Assembly: GCA_051453625.1 (NCBI GenBank)
Contig: JBOZIK010000001.1
Coordinates: 206,096,716-206,134,692 of the forward strand
Length of the DNA stretch: 37,977 bases
Direction: 5' to 3'
Origin: Welwitschia mirabilis
Lineage: Eukaryota; Gnetophyta; Gnetopsida; Welwitschiales
Part shown: one piece after another, positions 1-12,179 of the stretch
How the letters are laid out: the number at the start of each line of letters is the position of its first letter
How positions within the stretch are numbered: the stretch's first letter is position 1
Program-made: the position numbers and the translations under genes
Notes under the pieces: model-generated
The model's input: the letters and a program-made list of their open reading frames with translations, nothing else
What the model was told of the DNA's origin: nothing
The model's database searches: none

Positions 1-577
1 TGTGGCACAATGAGATAAATGCATAAATTCCAATGAACAAAGTAATGAGTATGCTATGAACAAATTTTCCTAACACATCTCAAGAATATAAAATCCATGA
101 CATAGTGAATCTACTCATTTATTATTCTTAGTTCTAGGTAAGAGTGCATGTATTTGTTCAAATGCTCATTTATTTCAAAATACACAAAATATATCAATCA
201 CATAACCCAAGGAATAAAAGATTTATTCATAATATAGTATACATATCACATTTACCAATAATATAAATGAGTAAATAAGATGAAAAAAATATTATTATGT
301 CCTTTTGAAACTTCCAATTTGTTAGTTTTGTCATGTGATTTTAATTTCTCACATTATGGAATTATGTAATTTTAAATGTTTGGATAGATTTTCTCACAAA
401 ACCTTTTAACATAAGTTTTACACTTTCATAGTAATTTATAAAGATTAGAAACTAATGTTAATTTTAAAATGATATCTTATTTGGTAAAGAACTTAAATAA
501 GGATAATTATTCATTTGACTGAAAGCTTAACATACTTATTATTCAAGTAAATAAGGTTTACAAAGTATATAATATGA
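1..577 (-). other. AT-rich DNA, possible remnant of another LTR
   Basis: No coding potential is visible on either strand. Its right edge (TGACA at about 573-577, followed by TATCCCCCACTT) reads on the minus strand as a polypurine tract followed by TGTCA, the usual order of PPT and 3' LTR start in plant retrotransposons. The segment may therefore be part of a minus-strand LTR unrelated to element 1. No second copy is present in the window to confirm this. Confidence 0.3.
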
Positions 578-651
578 CATTATCCCCCACTTAGAATGAT
601 TCACTCTTGGGAATCAAGATACATAATATTTAAGTAAATAAGGTTTACAAA
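546..651. repeat. Short direct repeat, about 88 bp apart
   Basis: The string AAGTAAATAAGGTTTACAAA occurs at about 545-564 and again, near-identical, at about 633-652. The two copies bracket the PPT-like motif at 578-595. The first copy lies in the putative foreign LTR and the second at the damaged edge of the element 1 LTR. Confidence 0.7.
578..595 (-). promoter_or_regulatory. Polypurine-tract-like site beside LTR-like end
   Basis: On the minus strand this reads ATTCTAAGTGGGGGATAA and is followed by TGTCATATT. G-rich PPTs of the form AAGTGGGGGA directly before TG are common at 3' LTR starts of plant LTR elements. Only one such end is visible, so this is tentative. Confidence 0.35.
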
Positions 652-763
652 ATGTAGGATATGATAAATTCTCTCTACGACATAAGATGGACCTCTTACC
701 CTTCAATTTCTTGTTATAAGACTTTTTAATTTAACAAATGAATATGGGAGTGAGTGCAAAAGA

Positions 764-773
764 GTACTTATAG
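764..773 (-). promoter_or_regulatory. LTR TATA box, element 1 3' LTR
   Basis: Minus-strand CTATAAGTAC, at the position of the conserved CTATAAATAC box in the other LTR copies, about 495 bp from the LTR start. Confidence 0.5.
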
Positions 774-993
774 TTTTACATTAAAAGTTATAGAAATGAA
801 ATCCTAGAAATAAAAGATAAAACCCTAGTATCTCACATAGGGAACATTATGTCATTATAATGATAATTCATTTTGTTTATATAAAATAGTTATCATTTGA
901 ATAACACTAGTGATGATATCCCATAATAAGAGATGATTCATCAGCTTTCAGTCCTATAGTCAACCTCATAACTTTAGTCCATGTTAGCATTAC

Positions 994-1033
994 TATTATC
1001 TTAGATATCGTCTAAATGACATAAGGGATGACA
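994..1033. repeat. 40-nt nested palindrome module
   Basis: Fits the 9-3-6-4-6-3-9 layout: outer arms TATTATCTT / GGGATGACA, inner arms TATCGT / ATGACA, loop CTAA. It lies in U3, about 221 bp upstream of the TATA box on the minus strand. A second, collapsed module lacking the inner arms is at about 889-918. Confidence 0.65.
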
Positions 1034-1269
1034 AGCTTCCTTTACTTTCAAGCTAAAAGAAAGTAGCCTCCTACATCATTGGTATTCTCCTTAAAATGAT
1101 AAGTATTAAAATCTACTTAAAATACCTTCAAATATGTCTAGAATTGCATGTTTCTATGATCATTTCATCAACTATTCATAATCATTAGAATTCCATCTAA
1201 ACCTATTTAAATGTCCTATAAAAGTACTCAAAATACCCTATGAAATACATATAATTTAGCATTACAACA

Positions 1270-1283
1270 AGTCCCCCCACTTC
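1270..1283 (-). promoter_or_regulatory. Polypurine tract of element 1
   Basis: Minus-strand GAAGTGGGGGGACT immediately precedes the LTR start TGTTGTAATGC. This is the expected place and composition for the plus-strand primer. Confidence 0.75.
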
Positions 1284-3158
1284 ACCTTATCAGTCCCTAA
1301 TAAAGTAATTGATCAATTATAAATTATGAGTCAACTTGACCAAGATAAATAGTAATAAGGAAGACATAAATTAAGTTTAGAAATCTTTATCATATAGAAT
1401 CAAATATCAAAAATTAATAAATGAAAGTAGTTCCTTTGTATAATATGTAATAGATCAGTCATCTTATGTGTTGTCTGGATGATAAAGGGGACTATAGGAT
1501 CAAGAAATTAGAATAAAAGTTAAGTTCTTATGAACATGATCATCAGAAGAATATGAGTACTGAAATTTTTGTTAACCCTTTACTTAATATGTTTAACACA
1601 ATAAAGGATAAAAATAAAATGACATATAAAAAAAATCATCATAAGCTATAACCATAATTACTCAAAAAATGATGAAGTGTATGTATAATCATAAATAGTA
1701 CTAACTTAAAAAATGATGTATATAAACTAAGTAGTAAGTTTTAAGTACAATCTATAAGAGGATAATACATAAAAAATAATCATAATATTACTTCCCTTGT
1801 CCATGATCTCATGAATCATTTGGATTACACTTGTAAGAAGATCTTGTAACTATTTTGTTGTGGCCTGCTAAACAATATCATAATGTCTATCATGCAAATA
1901 ATATGAAATCATAATTGTACAATTACATGATATATATGTATCATAAAAGCTTAAAATTATCCTCATAATTAGGAGTTTTTTCCAAATACCTTAAAAATAG
2001 CTTATAAGTATGTCCTACTCTCCCTCCCCTAATAGGTGAGTTCATACATATCATATTACAATCAAATAAGAAGGAGTGGTTGTGATCTAGATTACCATAT
2101 GGATAAAAGATGTGGTATGATGCTCAAATAAGAAATATTTTAAAAATTAGTGAAGTCTAGGTAGAGTTGGATAATCAATGATAGTAATAGTAAAGCCTCT
2201 AAGAGTCATCATGAACTCCAAAAGATGAATAAAAACTAAGAATCATCATTAAAATGATCATGGTAAAATAGTCAAAAGTGGGAAGAACTCAAGACAAGAA
2301 AAAAGGATATTAAGATAAGGTAATAATAATGCACTAGATAGGAAGAAGTAATGCAAAGAAAAATCTACATGTGCCTAAACTTAGAAGAATTTAATATTTG
2401 TACATGGATATGTGAAAACTCAAAAAGATGTTAAAGGAACATAGGATTAGTTCTAAAAATAAAATCAACCTTATAATAAAAACTATGAGTGAAAATATAA
2501 AAATAAAAAAACTACTAAATGATCAACTCCTAAATTTTGTGATGGAAAAATATAGAAATAACTTTGAAATACCAAGTAAGATAATTTAGGAAAACAAAAT
2601 GGAAAAGAGACAACTAGGAATATGAAAACTATTGTTGACAAATCCTAAATTTAAACCTAGTAAAGTCCCTTAGTATAAATCATAAAATCATCTAATTAAT
2701 GATGCATGAGATGATGTAAAAACTTTAGAAAGTACCATTTAAATGGACAATGAATATGTTAATTCTAATTATATTTAATATTTTCAATCCATAAATGATA
2801 AGATCAAACATTTTTCAAAGTTTGACTCACCTGTTTATACCCCAAAATACACTAGAATCCTAAAAAGTGAAATGACTAGGTGGAAATATTATATGCATAA
2901 TGAGTTTAGAAAACAAGCAATACCTCTGGAAGTACTAAAGACATCACTGGTCTCATAGCCTCAAAGTGATAGTTATTTTTTCATGATAAGAGGAGTACAA
3001 CCACTATCAAAGAAGTATTAACTCATGAAGCATAATTAATTAACCTCCTACTAGAATTCCTATAGCTAGAATATTACACTATAAAGGGATCCTCTTAGGA
3101 TAATTTACCCCAGTGCACTTATGATGGGTTATCATGGTTTATTTTAGATAAAAGAAGA
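1284..3158 (-). other. Non-coding internal region of element 1
   Basis: No reading frame with recognisable content. The segment is collinear, with many substitutions, with 16983-18760 of element 2 (compare the blocks around 2820-3130 and 18400-18720, which share AGAGGAGTACAACCACT-like and CAGTGCACTT-like strings). Confidence 0.6.
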
Positions 3159-4194
3159 TTCTTCTTCTTCTTCTTCTTCTTCTTCTTCTTCTTCTTCTTC
3201 TTCTGCTTCTTCTTCTTCTTCTTCTTCTTCTTCTTNNNNNNNNNNNNNNNNNNNNNNNNNNNNNNNNNNNNNNNNNNNNNNNNNNNNNNNNNNNNNNNNN
3301 NNNNNNNNNNNNNNNNNNNNNNNNNNNNNNNNNNNNNNNNNNNNNNNNNNNNNNNNNNNNNNNNNNNNNNNNNNNNNNNNNNNNNNNNNNNNNNNNNNNN
3401 NNNNNNNNNNNNNNNNNNNNNNNNNNNNNNNNNNNNNNNNNNNNNNNNNNNNNNNNNNNNNNNNNNNNNNNNNNNNNNNNNNNNNNNNNNNNNNNNNNNN
3501 NNNNNNNNNNNNNNNNNNNNNNNNNNNNNNNNNNNNNNNNNNNNNNNNNNNNNNNNNNNNNNNNNNNNNNNNNNNNNNNNNNNNNNNNNNNNNNNNNNNN
3601 NNNNNNNNNNNNNNNNNNNNNNNNNNNNNNNNNNNNNNNNNNNNNNNNNNNNNNNNNNNNNNNNNNNNNNNNNNNNNNNNNNNNNNNNNNNNNNNNNNNN
3701 NNNNNNNNNNNNNNNNNNNNNNNNNNNNNNNNNNNNNNNNNNNNNNNNNNNNNNNNNNNNNNNNNNNNNNNNNNNNNNNNNNNNNNNNNNNNNNNNNNNN
3801 NNNNNNNNNNNNNNNNNNNNNNNNNNNNNNNNNNNNNNNNNNNNNNNNNNNNNNNNNNNNNNNNNNNNNNNNNNNNNNNNNNNNNNNNNNNNNNNNNNNN
3901 NNNNNNNNNNNNNNNNNNNNNNNNNNNNNNNNNNNNNNNNNNNNNNNNNNNNNNNNNNNNNNNNNNNNNNNNNNNNNNNNNNNNNNNNNNNNNNNNNNNN
4001 NNNNNNNNNNNNNNNNNNNNNNNNNNNNNNNNNNNNNNNNNNNNNNNNNNNNNNNNNNNNNNNNNNNNNNNNNNNNNNNNNNNNNNNNNNNNNNNNNNNN
4101 NNNNNNNNNNNNNNNNNNNNTTCTTCTTCTTCTTCTTCTTCTTCTTCTTCTTCTTCTTCTGCTTCTTCTTCTTCTTCTTCTTCTTCTTCTTCTT
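3159..4194. repeat. (CTT)n/(GAA)n microsatellite split by an 885-N gap
   Basis: Nearly pure TTC repeats occupy 3159-3235 and 4121-4194, each with one GCTTC interruption. Between them is a block of N (3236-4120). Element 2 has a shorter pyrimidine tract at the equivalent place (18765-18920), so the repeat is an inherited part of the element that has expanded. The Arg-rich and Glu-rich frames here are only translations of the repeat. Confidence 0.9.
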
Positions 4195-4383
4195 TTATTT
4201 CTATTGAAGAAAAGGGAAGTAAATATCATATAATCAAGTACTTTTAAGAATAAATATGAAGTAATGAGATGATAAATAAGGGAGGACATTCTTAACTAAC
4301 TAAATACTTACACCATTAATAGAGAATTAAAAAACCAAGGCATCTTCCTTCAAAATAGATTTCATAGATATATGAATGTTTTA

Positions 4384-4575
4384 AGATTAGGTGAATCTAA
4401 TCTTATTACTTTTAAAATATTAACTAAAANNNNNNNNNNNNNNNNNNNNNNNNNNNNNNNNNNNNNNNNNNNNNNNNNNNNNNNNNNNNNNNNNNNNNNN
4501 NNNNNNNNNNNNNNNNNNNNNNNNNNNNNAGATTAGGTGAATCTAATCTTATTACTTTTAAAATATTAACTAAAA
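4384..4575. other. Identical 46-bp contig ends around a 100-N gap
   Basis: 4384-4429 and 4530-4575 are identical and flank exactly 100 N (4430-4529). The equivalent part of element 2 (about 19090-19140) shows the motif once. The simplest reading is two overlapping contig ends that were not merged, so the true gap is probably zero. Confidence 0.85.
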
Positions 4576-4859
4576 GATTCTTAGTCATGGTAACTTCATA
4601 AAGTAATACATAAGTCAAGTTAAATATGTTTAAGTAACAGTAGGACATCCAATTAGACAATCATAGAAGGCCTTCTAAGACAAGTGCTTCTATCATGTTC
4701 AAGGTTTTATTGGTAGGTATTTCATAGATTTCTTATTTTCTATACATTAACTTCTAAATTTCTCATGTGTTCAGGTTGAATATTTTAACTAATTATTAGA
4801 AAGTACTTTTTCTAAAAGATAAGAATCTAACCATTAAGACATTAACTTGGCGTGCACTG

Positions 4860-6470
4860 TGGTATTAGACTTTTCTCTAAAAAATAAGGTCCAAACCAGA
4901 TAGAAACCAATTGATAAAACATAAAAGGTATACAATCATTTTAAAATAAAATCAATTAAAGCATAAAAGAACAAGAGGATAAAACCTTGATAGCATGAAT
5001 TTTAAAATCTAAATAAGAGATGAAGAAGTGATAAATTTCATTGACAAATAATCTCTTATTAAATTGTTATAAATCATAAGTATCATTACATAATTCATTC
5101 AAGGAACTACTCCAAGAATGGATCTAAGAAGTTTTTTAAGGCTTTTTAATGAGATTAAGAAATGCCTTAAAATTCAATTCTAAGAATGGATTATTATTAA
5201 GAAATAATTTTACACAAATTTAAAATTACAAGATAATCGTAACCATTAAAGTTGTAAAGTAAAGTGCACTTGGTAGAAGAGGAAAGAACATGAAAATATG
5301 AGAGGAAGAAATTAAGAGATATCATGAGGAAACTCTTCAAAATTATGGGTCTCATAAAAGTCAAGGAAAGGAATGTGGCTTTAAGAACTACATAAAGGTT
5401 CAAATGGAAGAGATTAAGAAATGTTAACATTATCAAAATCATAAGATAATGTGGAAGTAGAAGTAAAAGGAAGGACATGATTTGGATTTATATATGAAAG
5501 CACAAAAAAAATGGATGGAGAAACATGGAGAGCATTTTTAGATTGGTTTTTTATATTGAAATGAATAAGTTGACTCTCTATTACATTTAAATGAATCTCT
5601 ATGGATCCTTCATTATGTTACTTTCTTTCATTGTTGTCTTTATCATTACTTGGTTGAGTTATTTTTTCAATTTCCTCATCATTATCTTTAACTATATGTT
5701 CTTCCTCTCATTGAGTATTGCTCTCATTTTCCAAATTATTGGATCTATCAAAGAAACTATAAAGAGAAATGTTCTTATCTTCATCATAAAAATTTTTAGA
5801 TTCTTCATGAAGTGATTCTTCCATTTCATATTAATCTTCTAGTAGTAAATGAATTTTAGGAATATAATATAGTATTTTAATATTATCATCTAATAAATAA
5901 TTAACCTCATCCTCATTATTAAAAACTTAAGTTAAGTCATCATTGTCTTCCTCTTGACCATCTTCTAATGAGTGGTGTGTTAAAGTTTGATCTAAAATCT
6001 CATTTTCTATTCTAAAGCAAGAATCATTATCACTTGTTTCTAAGTTCCCTTCATTCTTCATAAGATTAGATGTAGTAGAATAGTTTTGAGAATTTTGTGT
6101 TGTAAAATAACCTTGATTTTGTAACATTGTTTCTTAAATAATCCTAATTATGTTTTCTAAATTTTTGTTATTATTTTCTTTCATCTTCTTTATTTTTTTA
6201 ATTGACTTATGAAGTGGCTTTTCTTCATCTTCATCGTAATTCATGAGAGATGGATCTTCTTCATAGTAATTTATGAGAAATAGTTGGAATTGACTCAATG
6301 ATTATAGGATGTTTCTCTAAATGAGTTAAAATTCCTAAAATGTTAAAAATATTCGTTTTCATTTCTATATGAACCTTGAAAAGAAGAGGGAAAAAAAGAT
6401 GGTTGAAAAGAGGAAGGGGTCCAATTCTTAGTCTTAACATCATTTGGTGTTATCCTCCTTATTTTTATAA
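4860..6470 (-). pseudogene. Element 1 copy of the conserved unrecognised ORF
   Basis: A broken reading frame lies directly after the leader, where gag would normally be. From the N-terminal side it shows a Trp/Ser/Phe-rich opening (TKNWTPSS at about 6420), a Lys/Glu-rich probable coiled segment, a Gln/Asn/Ser stretch (NQGYFTTQNSQNYSTTSN, about 6060-6120), an Asp/Glu-rich stretch (5927-6060), and a conserved block with SHIPFLDFYETHNFEE (about 5330-5380). Further downstream NKRLFVNEIYH and FYQLVSIWFGPYF (about 4870-5070) match element 2. The codon before SHIPFL is TAA here but CAA in elements 2 and 3, which documents a Gln-to-stop change. Several frameshifts are present. I see no zinc knuckle, protease or other named domain. 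Function is unknown. A divergent gag is the main alternative. Confidence 0.55.
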
Positions 6471-6924
6471 GAATTTCTCAAATTGGTTTTTTATTATTTT
6501 CCTTTTGATTTTTTAAGTTTTTCTTTATTTCATAAAGAATTTCTCAAAGGGGTTTTTAATCACTATTCATAAAAATAGATGAGAAGAATAAAATAAAAAG
6601 AATTAATTAAGATGGTAAGAAAGATAAGTATAATGTAAAGATTAATCTCTATTCCCTCTAATATTTCACATTTTTACTAGAATTATTTAGATCCTTAATA
6701 GTTTATCATCTTGTTGATTTTTGGGATTATAGGGATGATGACCAACAATTATTTGGCAAAAATAGGGAAAAAAATAAAATTTTAAAAAAATAAGAAATAA
6801 AAATAACACTGACAATAATCTACCTGGTCATCTAAATAAAGAGAAAATGATGTCAACTTTATTACACTACCAAAAAATAGAAAATATTATTCTAGAAAAA
6901 TTAAAAAAAATACTAATTATAGGT

Positions 6925-6964
6925 CATTATTTATACTATTATCTAAATGATAGATTGGATGATA
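6925..6964. repeat. 40-nt palindrome module in the element 1 leader
   Basis: Outer arms CATTATTTA / TGGATGATA, inner arms TATTAT / ATGATA, loop CTAA. It is decayed but keeps the 40-nt spacing. A weaker partial module is at about 6829-6860. Confidence 0.5.
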
Positions 6965-7106
6965 AGGCTTTACTAACACTACTAGAATAAAAATTATGGA
7001 ACATAACTTATGAAATCTAAAGTAAAAATATAGCACTATTTAGATAAATAACTCAAATCAAAATCTAAGATACTTATCTAATTAGTGACAATCCTTCTTA
7101 CAGCCT

Positions 7107-7124
7107 TCCCCAACAATAGTGCCA
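7107..7124 (-). promoter_or_regulatory. Primer-binding site, tRNA-Asp type, decayed
   Basis: Minus-strand TGGCACTATTGTTGGGGA starts 3 nt after the LTR end. It matches the plant tRNA-Asp PBS TGGCGCCGTTGCCGGGGA at 13 of 18 positions, and all five differences are G to A or C to T. The tRNA-Asp assignment comes from knowledge of Athila/Tat elements. Confidence 0.8.
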
Positions 7125-7827
7125 AAATGTTGTGATGTGAATTTATGCAATTCTTAAGTCCTTTAAACAAATCCTATCAATCACAAATGTTTGCAGAAAA
7201 GCACATACTAGTATATATGGAAGTTAACCCAAATTTCATAATTTATTGAAGGCATTAGATTAGAAGTTGGAGAATTTTTTAATAAAGTATTTTTAGTCTT
7301 TCTTCTTTTAGATAAATGAAATAAGAATAATGTATACATGAAATTCAAGATGAATGCAAATGTAATAAGTAATAAATATATTTAACTACTAATCTTTTTA
7401 TCACCAAAATCAACCCTTAAAATTTAGATCATTTAAAAAAAATATCACCTAACCCTAGCCAACATAAGCTATAAGAAACATTAAATAAAATATGCAACTA
7501 TTGAAATGTAATATGAAATAAAATGGAATATCTATACTAATATTATTAAACTTAATAAGGTTAACCTTATAATCTAGATCAACTATGAAAATGTTACTGA
7601 ATCATAATCAACATAATCTATAAGATAGATGTACATAATATAAGAAAAGGAATCTTTTATTAATCTAAAACTAATATTCACTTACAAAATAATAACAACT
7701 TAATATAGGATTCATAACCCACCACAAAGGAATACTTTCCTCTATAGCATAGGATGGACCTCTTACCCTTCAATCTTTCATCATAAGACTTTCTAGTATA
7801 AAGGTGGATTTGGAAGTAAGGGCAATG

Positions 7828-7839
7828 TAGTATTAATAG
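7828..7839 (-). promoter_or_regulatory. LTR TATA box position, element 1 5' LTR
   Basis: The minus strand reads CTATTAATAC where the sister LTRs have CTATAAATAC, so the box is mutated here. It lies about 509 bp from the LTR start. Confidence 0.45.
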
Positions 7840-7956
7840 TTTCACATTAAAGGCTTTAAGAATTAAACTTTAGAAGTTAGAAATGAAATCATAGAATTCT
7901 ACATAAGGTACATAACCCCATTGTAAAGATAATTCTTTTCATTTATATAAAATAAT

Positions 7957-8111
7957 TACCATCCTGACTATTATTTAGATGACACTGAGAATGATACCTC
8001 ATAGTAATAAATGATTCATCATCTTCTAGTCATGTAGTTAGCCCTATAGATTCAGTCCATATCAATGTCATTATCATGTTGGTTATCATCTAGATGACAT
8101 GGGGGATAATA
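7957..8111. repeat. Two 40-nt palindrome modules in U3
   Basis: Module 7957-7996 has inner arms TATTAT / ATGACA and outer arms TACCATCCT / AGAATGATA. Module 8072-8111 has inner arms TATCAT / ATGACA around a CTAG loop and outer arms TATCATGTT / GGGATAATA. They begin about 118 and 233 bp upstream of the TATA position and are 115 bp apart. Confidence 0.7.
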
Positions 8112-8348
8112 GGCTTCCTTATCTATTGAGCTAAGAGAAAGCAACCTCCTACATCATTTGTCTTCTTCTCAAAATGATAAGCATCAACTTCTACCTTAAA
8201 TGTCTTGAAATATGCCAAGAATTTCATGTTTTTATTATCATCTCATTCACTCTTTATATTCATTATAATTCCATCTAAACCTTTCAAAATATCTTTAAAA
8301 AAATCCTCAAAATACTCCATTAAATAAATATAATTTGGCATCATAACA

Positions 8349-11300
8349 TAAACCTTTTTGAATGTGGATTTAATCATAACTCTCTTATCCTATCTATGCA
8401 TAAACTTACTTTGACTTAATATCTTAAGCTCTTAGTATTAAAATATTATGCTTTACCATACTAAGATGCTTCAAGGGAGTGGGGACTATTCATAATCATG
8501 CATCCACCTCATCTACTGCCTATCACCTATATTAGGGACATATCAAGGTGAAGGCTAAGTCTATGGAATTGAGCCCTATCCTATTTGTATAGTCTACAAA
8601 TTAAAGTAGAACAAACCTACATATGAAGAATGGTTAGATATCAAGTTATAATTCCATTAATGGGAGTTTCAACTCTCTATTATATTGGTAGATACTCTCC
8701 TAAAACTTATCCATTATATGTAATAGAATAAGTTAACATTCCATAAACTTTATACAAGATATTTTTGTGTGGAGAAAACAAGAGTTAGAAATAAATATAG
8801 CACAAAATTTAAACATTATTATTGTATGAAAACAAAAGAGTCTATAGTAAATTAGTCATTATGTTGTTTTAAATCTTATAATATTTTTATAGGGTCTAAA
8901 TAAGAATTGATCCTAGGTTCTATTTTGCATTTTAGTTAATAATGTTTTTTAAAAAATTAGCTTAATTAGGAGAATTAAAGTTGGGGTGTTACAATAATGT
9001 AACAATGACTATAACTAAAAAGTCAAATTTAGAGAATTTATTTAGTTTGAAAGATCTTAATGATGTATTCTCATATAAGAAGTAAGAGTCTCATATTAAT
9101 GTGGACTATAAATCGAAGAATGAATAGTTACTATGATATTGAATATAAGAAAGAGTTTCACATAAGGATTAAAATATTATTTTAATATGAACTAGAAATT
9201 AAAGAATGAACAATTTATTCTTGCATTAATTCAAGAAATACATTGCCTCAAAAGAGAAAGATGAATCTAAAATGGACTCCTTAAACTAGTCTCAGAATAA
9301 GTTCATTGCTAAGGGAGGTACTTATAAAGCCATAATTCCTTGACACTCTAATAATTTATATTACATTCTCTAATAAAAAATCCATTACAATGAGAACTTA
9401 AGGCCTTTGTATATATAAAATAAGGCTTATAAATCTTTAACATGTAGTGGTTAATGGCAGTTACATAAGTGGGATTACAAATTTGGATGGTTACTTTAGG
9501 AGGAAGTTATAAATTTTTTCATGTAGTTTTAAAGAGTATTCTTTGTCTTTTTATAAAAAATAGATGATGACATAGCCTTTCAATGTGATGTAGCTATCAC
9601 TAGATGCTATACCACATTTCCATCATGTGATTATACTTGTACTGTTACATGTCATTATGACATCTCATTTTGTGCCTTTGTTACATCTCATCAAATTTGA
9701 TGGTTTTTAATTTAATCTTAACTAATCTCATAAGTGGAATGTAATTTTTTTCTATAAAGATATTCAAATATAACATTGAACACATTCTACCTTAAAAAAG
9801 TAGCAACACCAGTGACTTATACAATGGCATAGGAGTTTTCTAATGGAATACCTTCATTTTGCAACATGTCTTTCAAAAGGGAAAATAAAGTTAAAAAATG
9901 CTATGAGAAATTTCATAGTTTTAAAAACCCTATACAAGATGGTCAAATACATAATTTTATGTTAAAATAACTATTTTAATATCTTTAACTATGCTAAATT
10001 AATCAATTATACTTGGTCTAGATGTCAATGTTTACATGTAAATACAACCCCTAACTAGAATTTTGCTATAATCTTAGTAAAATTTTAATAAAGAAATGAT
10101 CAACATAGAAAAATTATCTAAGGGAAGATAATAAAGTATAAAAATTGATTAGATCATTTGAAAATTTTTACCAATTTTTAAAAAATAAGGCATCAGAATT
10201 AAAGATATTCTTTAAAAAATGGATGTCAAAACCTCATTCAAAAATAAACTAATTTTTTAAAATTTTAAAAGATAGAAAATTTTATACAAATTTTGAGAAT
10301 ATTCTAAAAGAAAAAATTTAATTACATGGATTTTCATTATAGTACAACATAGAAAATCACTTCAATGCAACATTTTAGAAAACACAATGCTAGCATGTAA
10401 AAATAATTTAATATGATACATATAAAGCATATAAAAAATGTAAGAGGAGATATACTCTTAGAGGTAATGATTAATTACTTATTTTACAAATTAGAATTAT
10501 TGTAAAGGTGAGGAAAATGAGATTAAATATAAAAATAACATTAAAATTCAAATGTTGTAATCATAAATGGATTATAGTTAATTTTTAAAAATTTTTAGCA
10601 AGGATAAAAAATCCAAATAGACTGAAAATAAGATGGGTGATGTTGCAGAAGAGTTCTAAGGTAAAAATTGAAAAACAGAGGAAATTATTAATAAGAAATA
10701 CTAGTAGCACAAACAATTTTAGAATTTTAAGAGTAAAAGTTTATGAAATGTTTTATCAACTAGAATGATAGAGTTTGATGTTACCAGCTAAATTCAATAA
10801 TGAATGAAATGATCAAAATAGGGATGGAATGGAAAATTTCACTACATAATAAAATATCATTATGGATAAAGGTTTTATTTATAATGTATGACAATAGAAA
10901 TGGAAAGTAATCTAAACTCTTGTGAATGGAAAAGACCAAAATGCCTAGGATGATGGTTGATTTATTGAAAAATGTTTATGAATTTCATGTTTATTTAAAT
11001 GGATCATAATGTCAAATGATTAAGATATCCTATAATTAAACCTATAAAATTCCAAAAACTATTATGTCAATTTTCAAGTACACAAGTTAAAAAAGAAAAC
11101 ACTAAAGCACCTTTAAATTTCACCTTTTCTTTTCAAATTATACATTTTTTATAGTTACGTATATTCCTTGCTTTAAGAATTTAGATAAAATCGATTAGCT
11201 AGTGTTATAACATCATATTTCAATATAATTAATCATGTTGTTATAGAATAAGTTAGTGATACTATTAACAAGTGTTCATAGCTCGATCTAGTTAAATATA

Positions 11301-12179
11301 TTATAAATAGATTATTAGAGCTGCATTTCTAGTAAGCATCTATATCCCTGATATAGTTAATTAAATCCAATTTTAATTGATCAAATGATAATGTACTTTT
11401 AAAGAAGATTTTTTAAAATTTTAATTTTTATATTTAATTTTTTTAATGCATATGAAATGGGTCATTTGCTATTAGCATAATCAATAAAACTCTTATCTCC
11501 ATAAAATTCTTGAAACTATAAAAAATACAAAAGTAGATTCCACCTTTTTAATCATATTTTCTAAATTTAAAACCTTAAGTAAAACTAATATTAACAAGAT
11601 AACTCAAAAATATCTAAAATGTTTTCTTAAAAAATACAAGTAGACTTAGATCTTTTCTAACTTGTAATGATAACATGATTACTTATTAATAATTTATTCA
11701 TTAAGAACTATTAACTAGAATCATCAATTATTAGGAATTTGTAGATGAATAAGAGAAGAGGATAGTTGGTGATTTAAATTAGGTAATGCCTAAGTGAAAG
11801 AGATGAATGATGCAATTTAAGGTAATGGTGGTTTATTCTATGTTGAGGATGGTATTTTAGGTTTTCTAAGTGAAAGGGTCTAAGGCAATGATTATACATG
11901 TCATAATGCTTAGATGGTTTTAATCAAGAGTGCATTAAGCAAAAATATTATTAAAATATTTAGTTTAATATCTTGAATTAAATATAAAAGGAAAATGTAT
12001 TATAAATAAGAATTATAATCTAAAGGCATACAATAAAATTAAAAATTTTGAAATAAATTTTCCAAGGTAATTCATAAATGAAGGCTTAAGATAATAATGA
12101 ATGCAAATGTTAGATGATGGATTAAAAGTATGCAAAGAATTTCGAATTGAAAGATAACCAATGTAGATTTTTATGCATG
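8349..12179. other. AT-rich non-coding DNA
   Basis: I see no reading frame, RNA gene or element with two defined ends. The interval contains an isolated LTR-end-like string (8983-8993) and a weak duplication near 9070-9220 (blocks ending TCGAAGAATGAATAGTT and TTAAAGAATGAACAATT). Much of it is probably older repeat DNA decayed past recognition. Confidence 0.5.
8983..8993 (+). repeat. Isolated LTR 3'-end-like motif
   Basis: GGGGTGTTACA is the typical 3' end of LTRs that begin TGTAACACCCC, as in plant chromoviruses. No matching start is visible upstream, so at most a truncated LTR is present. Confidence 0.3.

Larger units (their letters stand above)
640..1269 (-). repeat. Element 1 3' LTR, truncated
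   Basis: Collinear with 7670-8348 and with both LTRs of element 2 (for example the shared GATGGACCTCTTACCCTTCA block, the TATA region and the terminal ...GCATTACAACA). On the minus strand the LTR begins TGTTGTAATGC right after the PPT. Collinearity with the other LTRs is lost left of about 600-640, so roughly 500 bp of the U5 side is deleted or replaced. Confidence 0.75.
640..8348 (-). mobile_element. Element 1: old non-autonomous LTR retrotransposon (LARD-like)
   Basis: Read on the minus strand the order is 5' LTR (7128-8348), a PBS resembling the tRNA-Asp site (7107-7124), a leader, relics of an unrecognised ORF (about 4860-6470), a non-coding stretch with a long GAA tract, a PPT (from 1270) and a 3' LTR ending at 1269. 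No protease, reverse transcriptase, RNase H or integrase motif is visible in the 5.8-kb internal region. The order and sequence follow element 2 closely. Because the left part of the 3' LTR is missing, no target-site duplication can be defined. A pol segment hidden in the 885-N gap is possible but unlikely, since the gap lies inside the GAA repeat. Confidence 0.75.
7128..8348 (-). repeat. Element 1 5' LTR
   Basis: About 1.22 kb. On the minus strand it starts TGTTATGATGCC and ends ...CACATCACAACA, giving short inverted ends TGTTGT/ACAACA, and is followed by the PBS. The inner 650 bp are collinear with the element 1 3' LTR, and the whole is collinear with the element 2 LTRs. Confidence 0.85.

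Noticed and set aside
3144-4289. Long open frame rich in Arg and Glu
   Set aside because: It is a translation of the CTT/GAA microsatellite and of N bases, not a gene.
5591-5815. 74-residue plus-strand hydrophobic frame
   Set aside because: It is the reverse complement of the Asn/Glu-rich part of the element 1 ORF relic. The opposite strand explains it.
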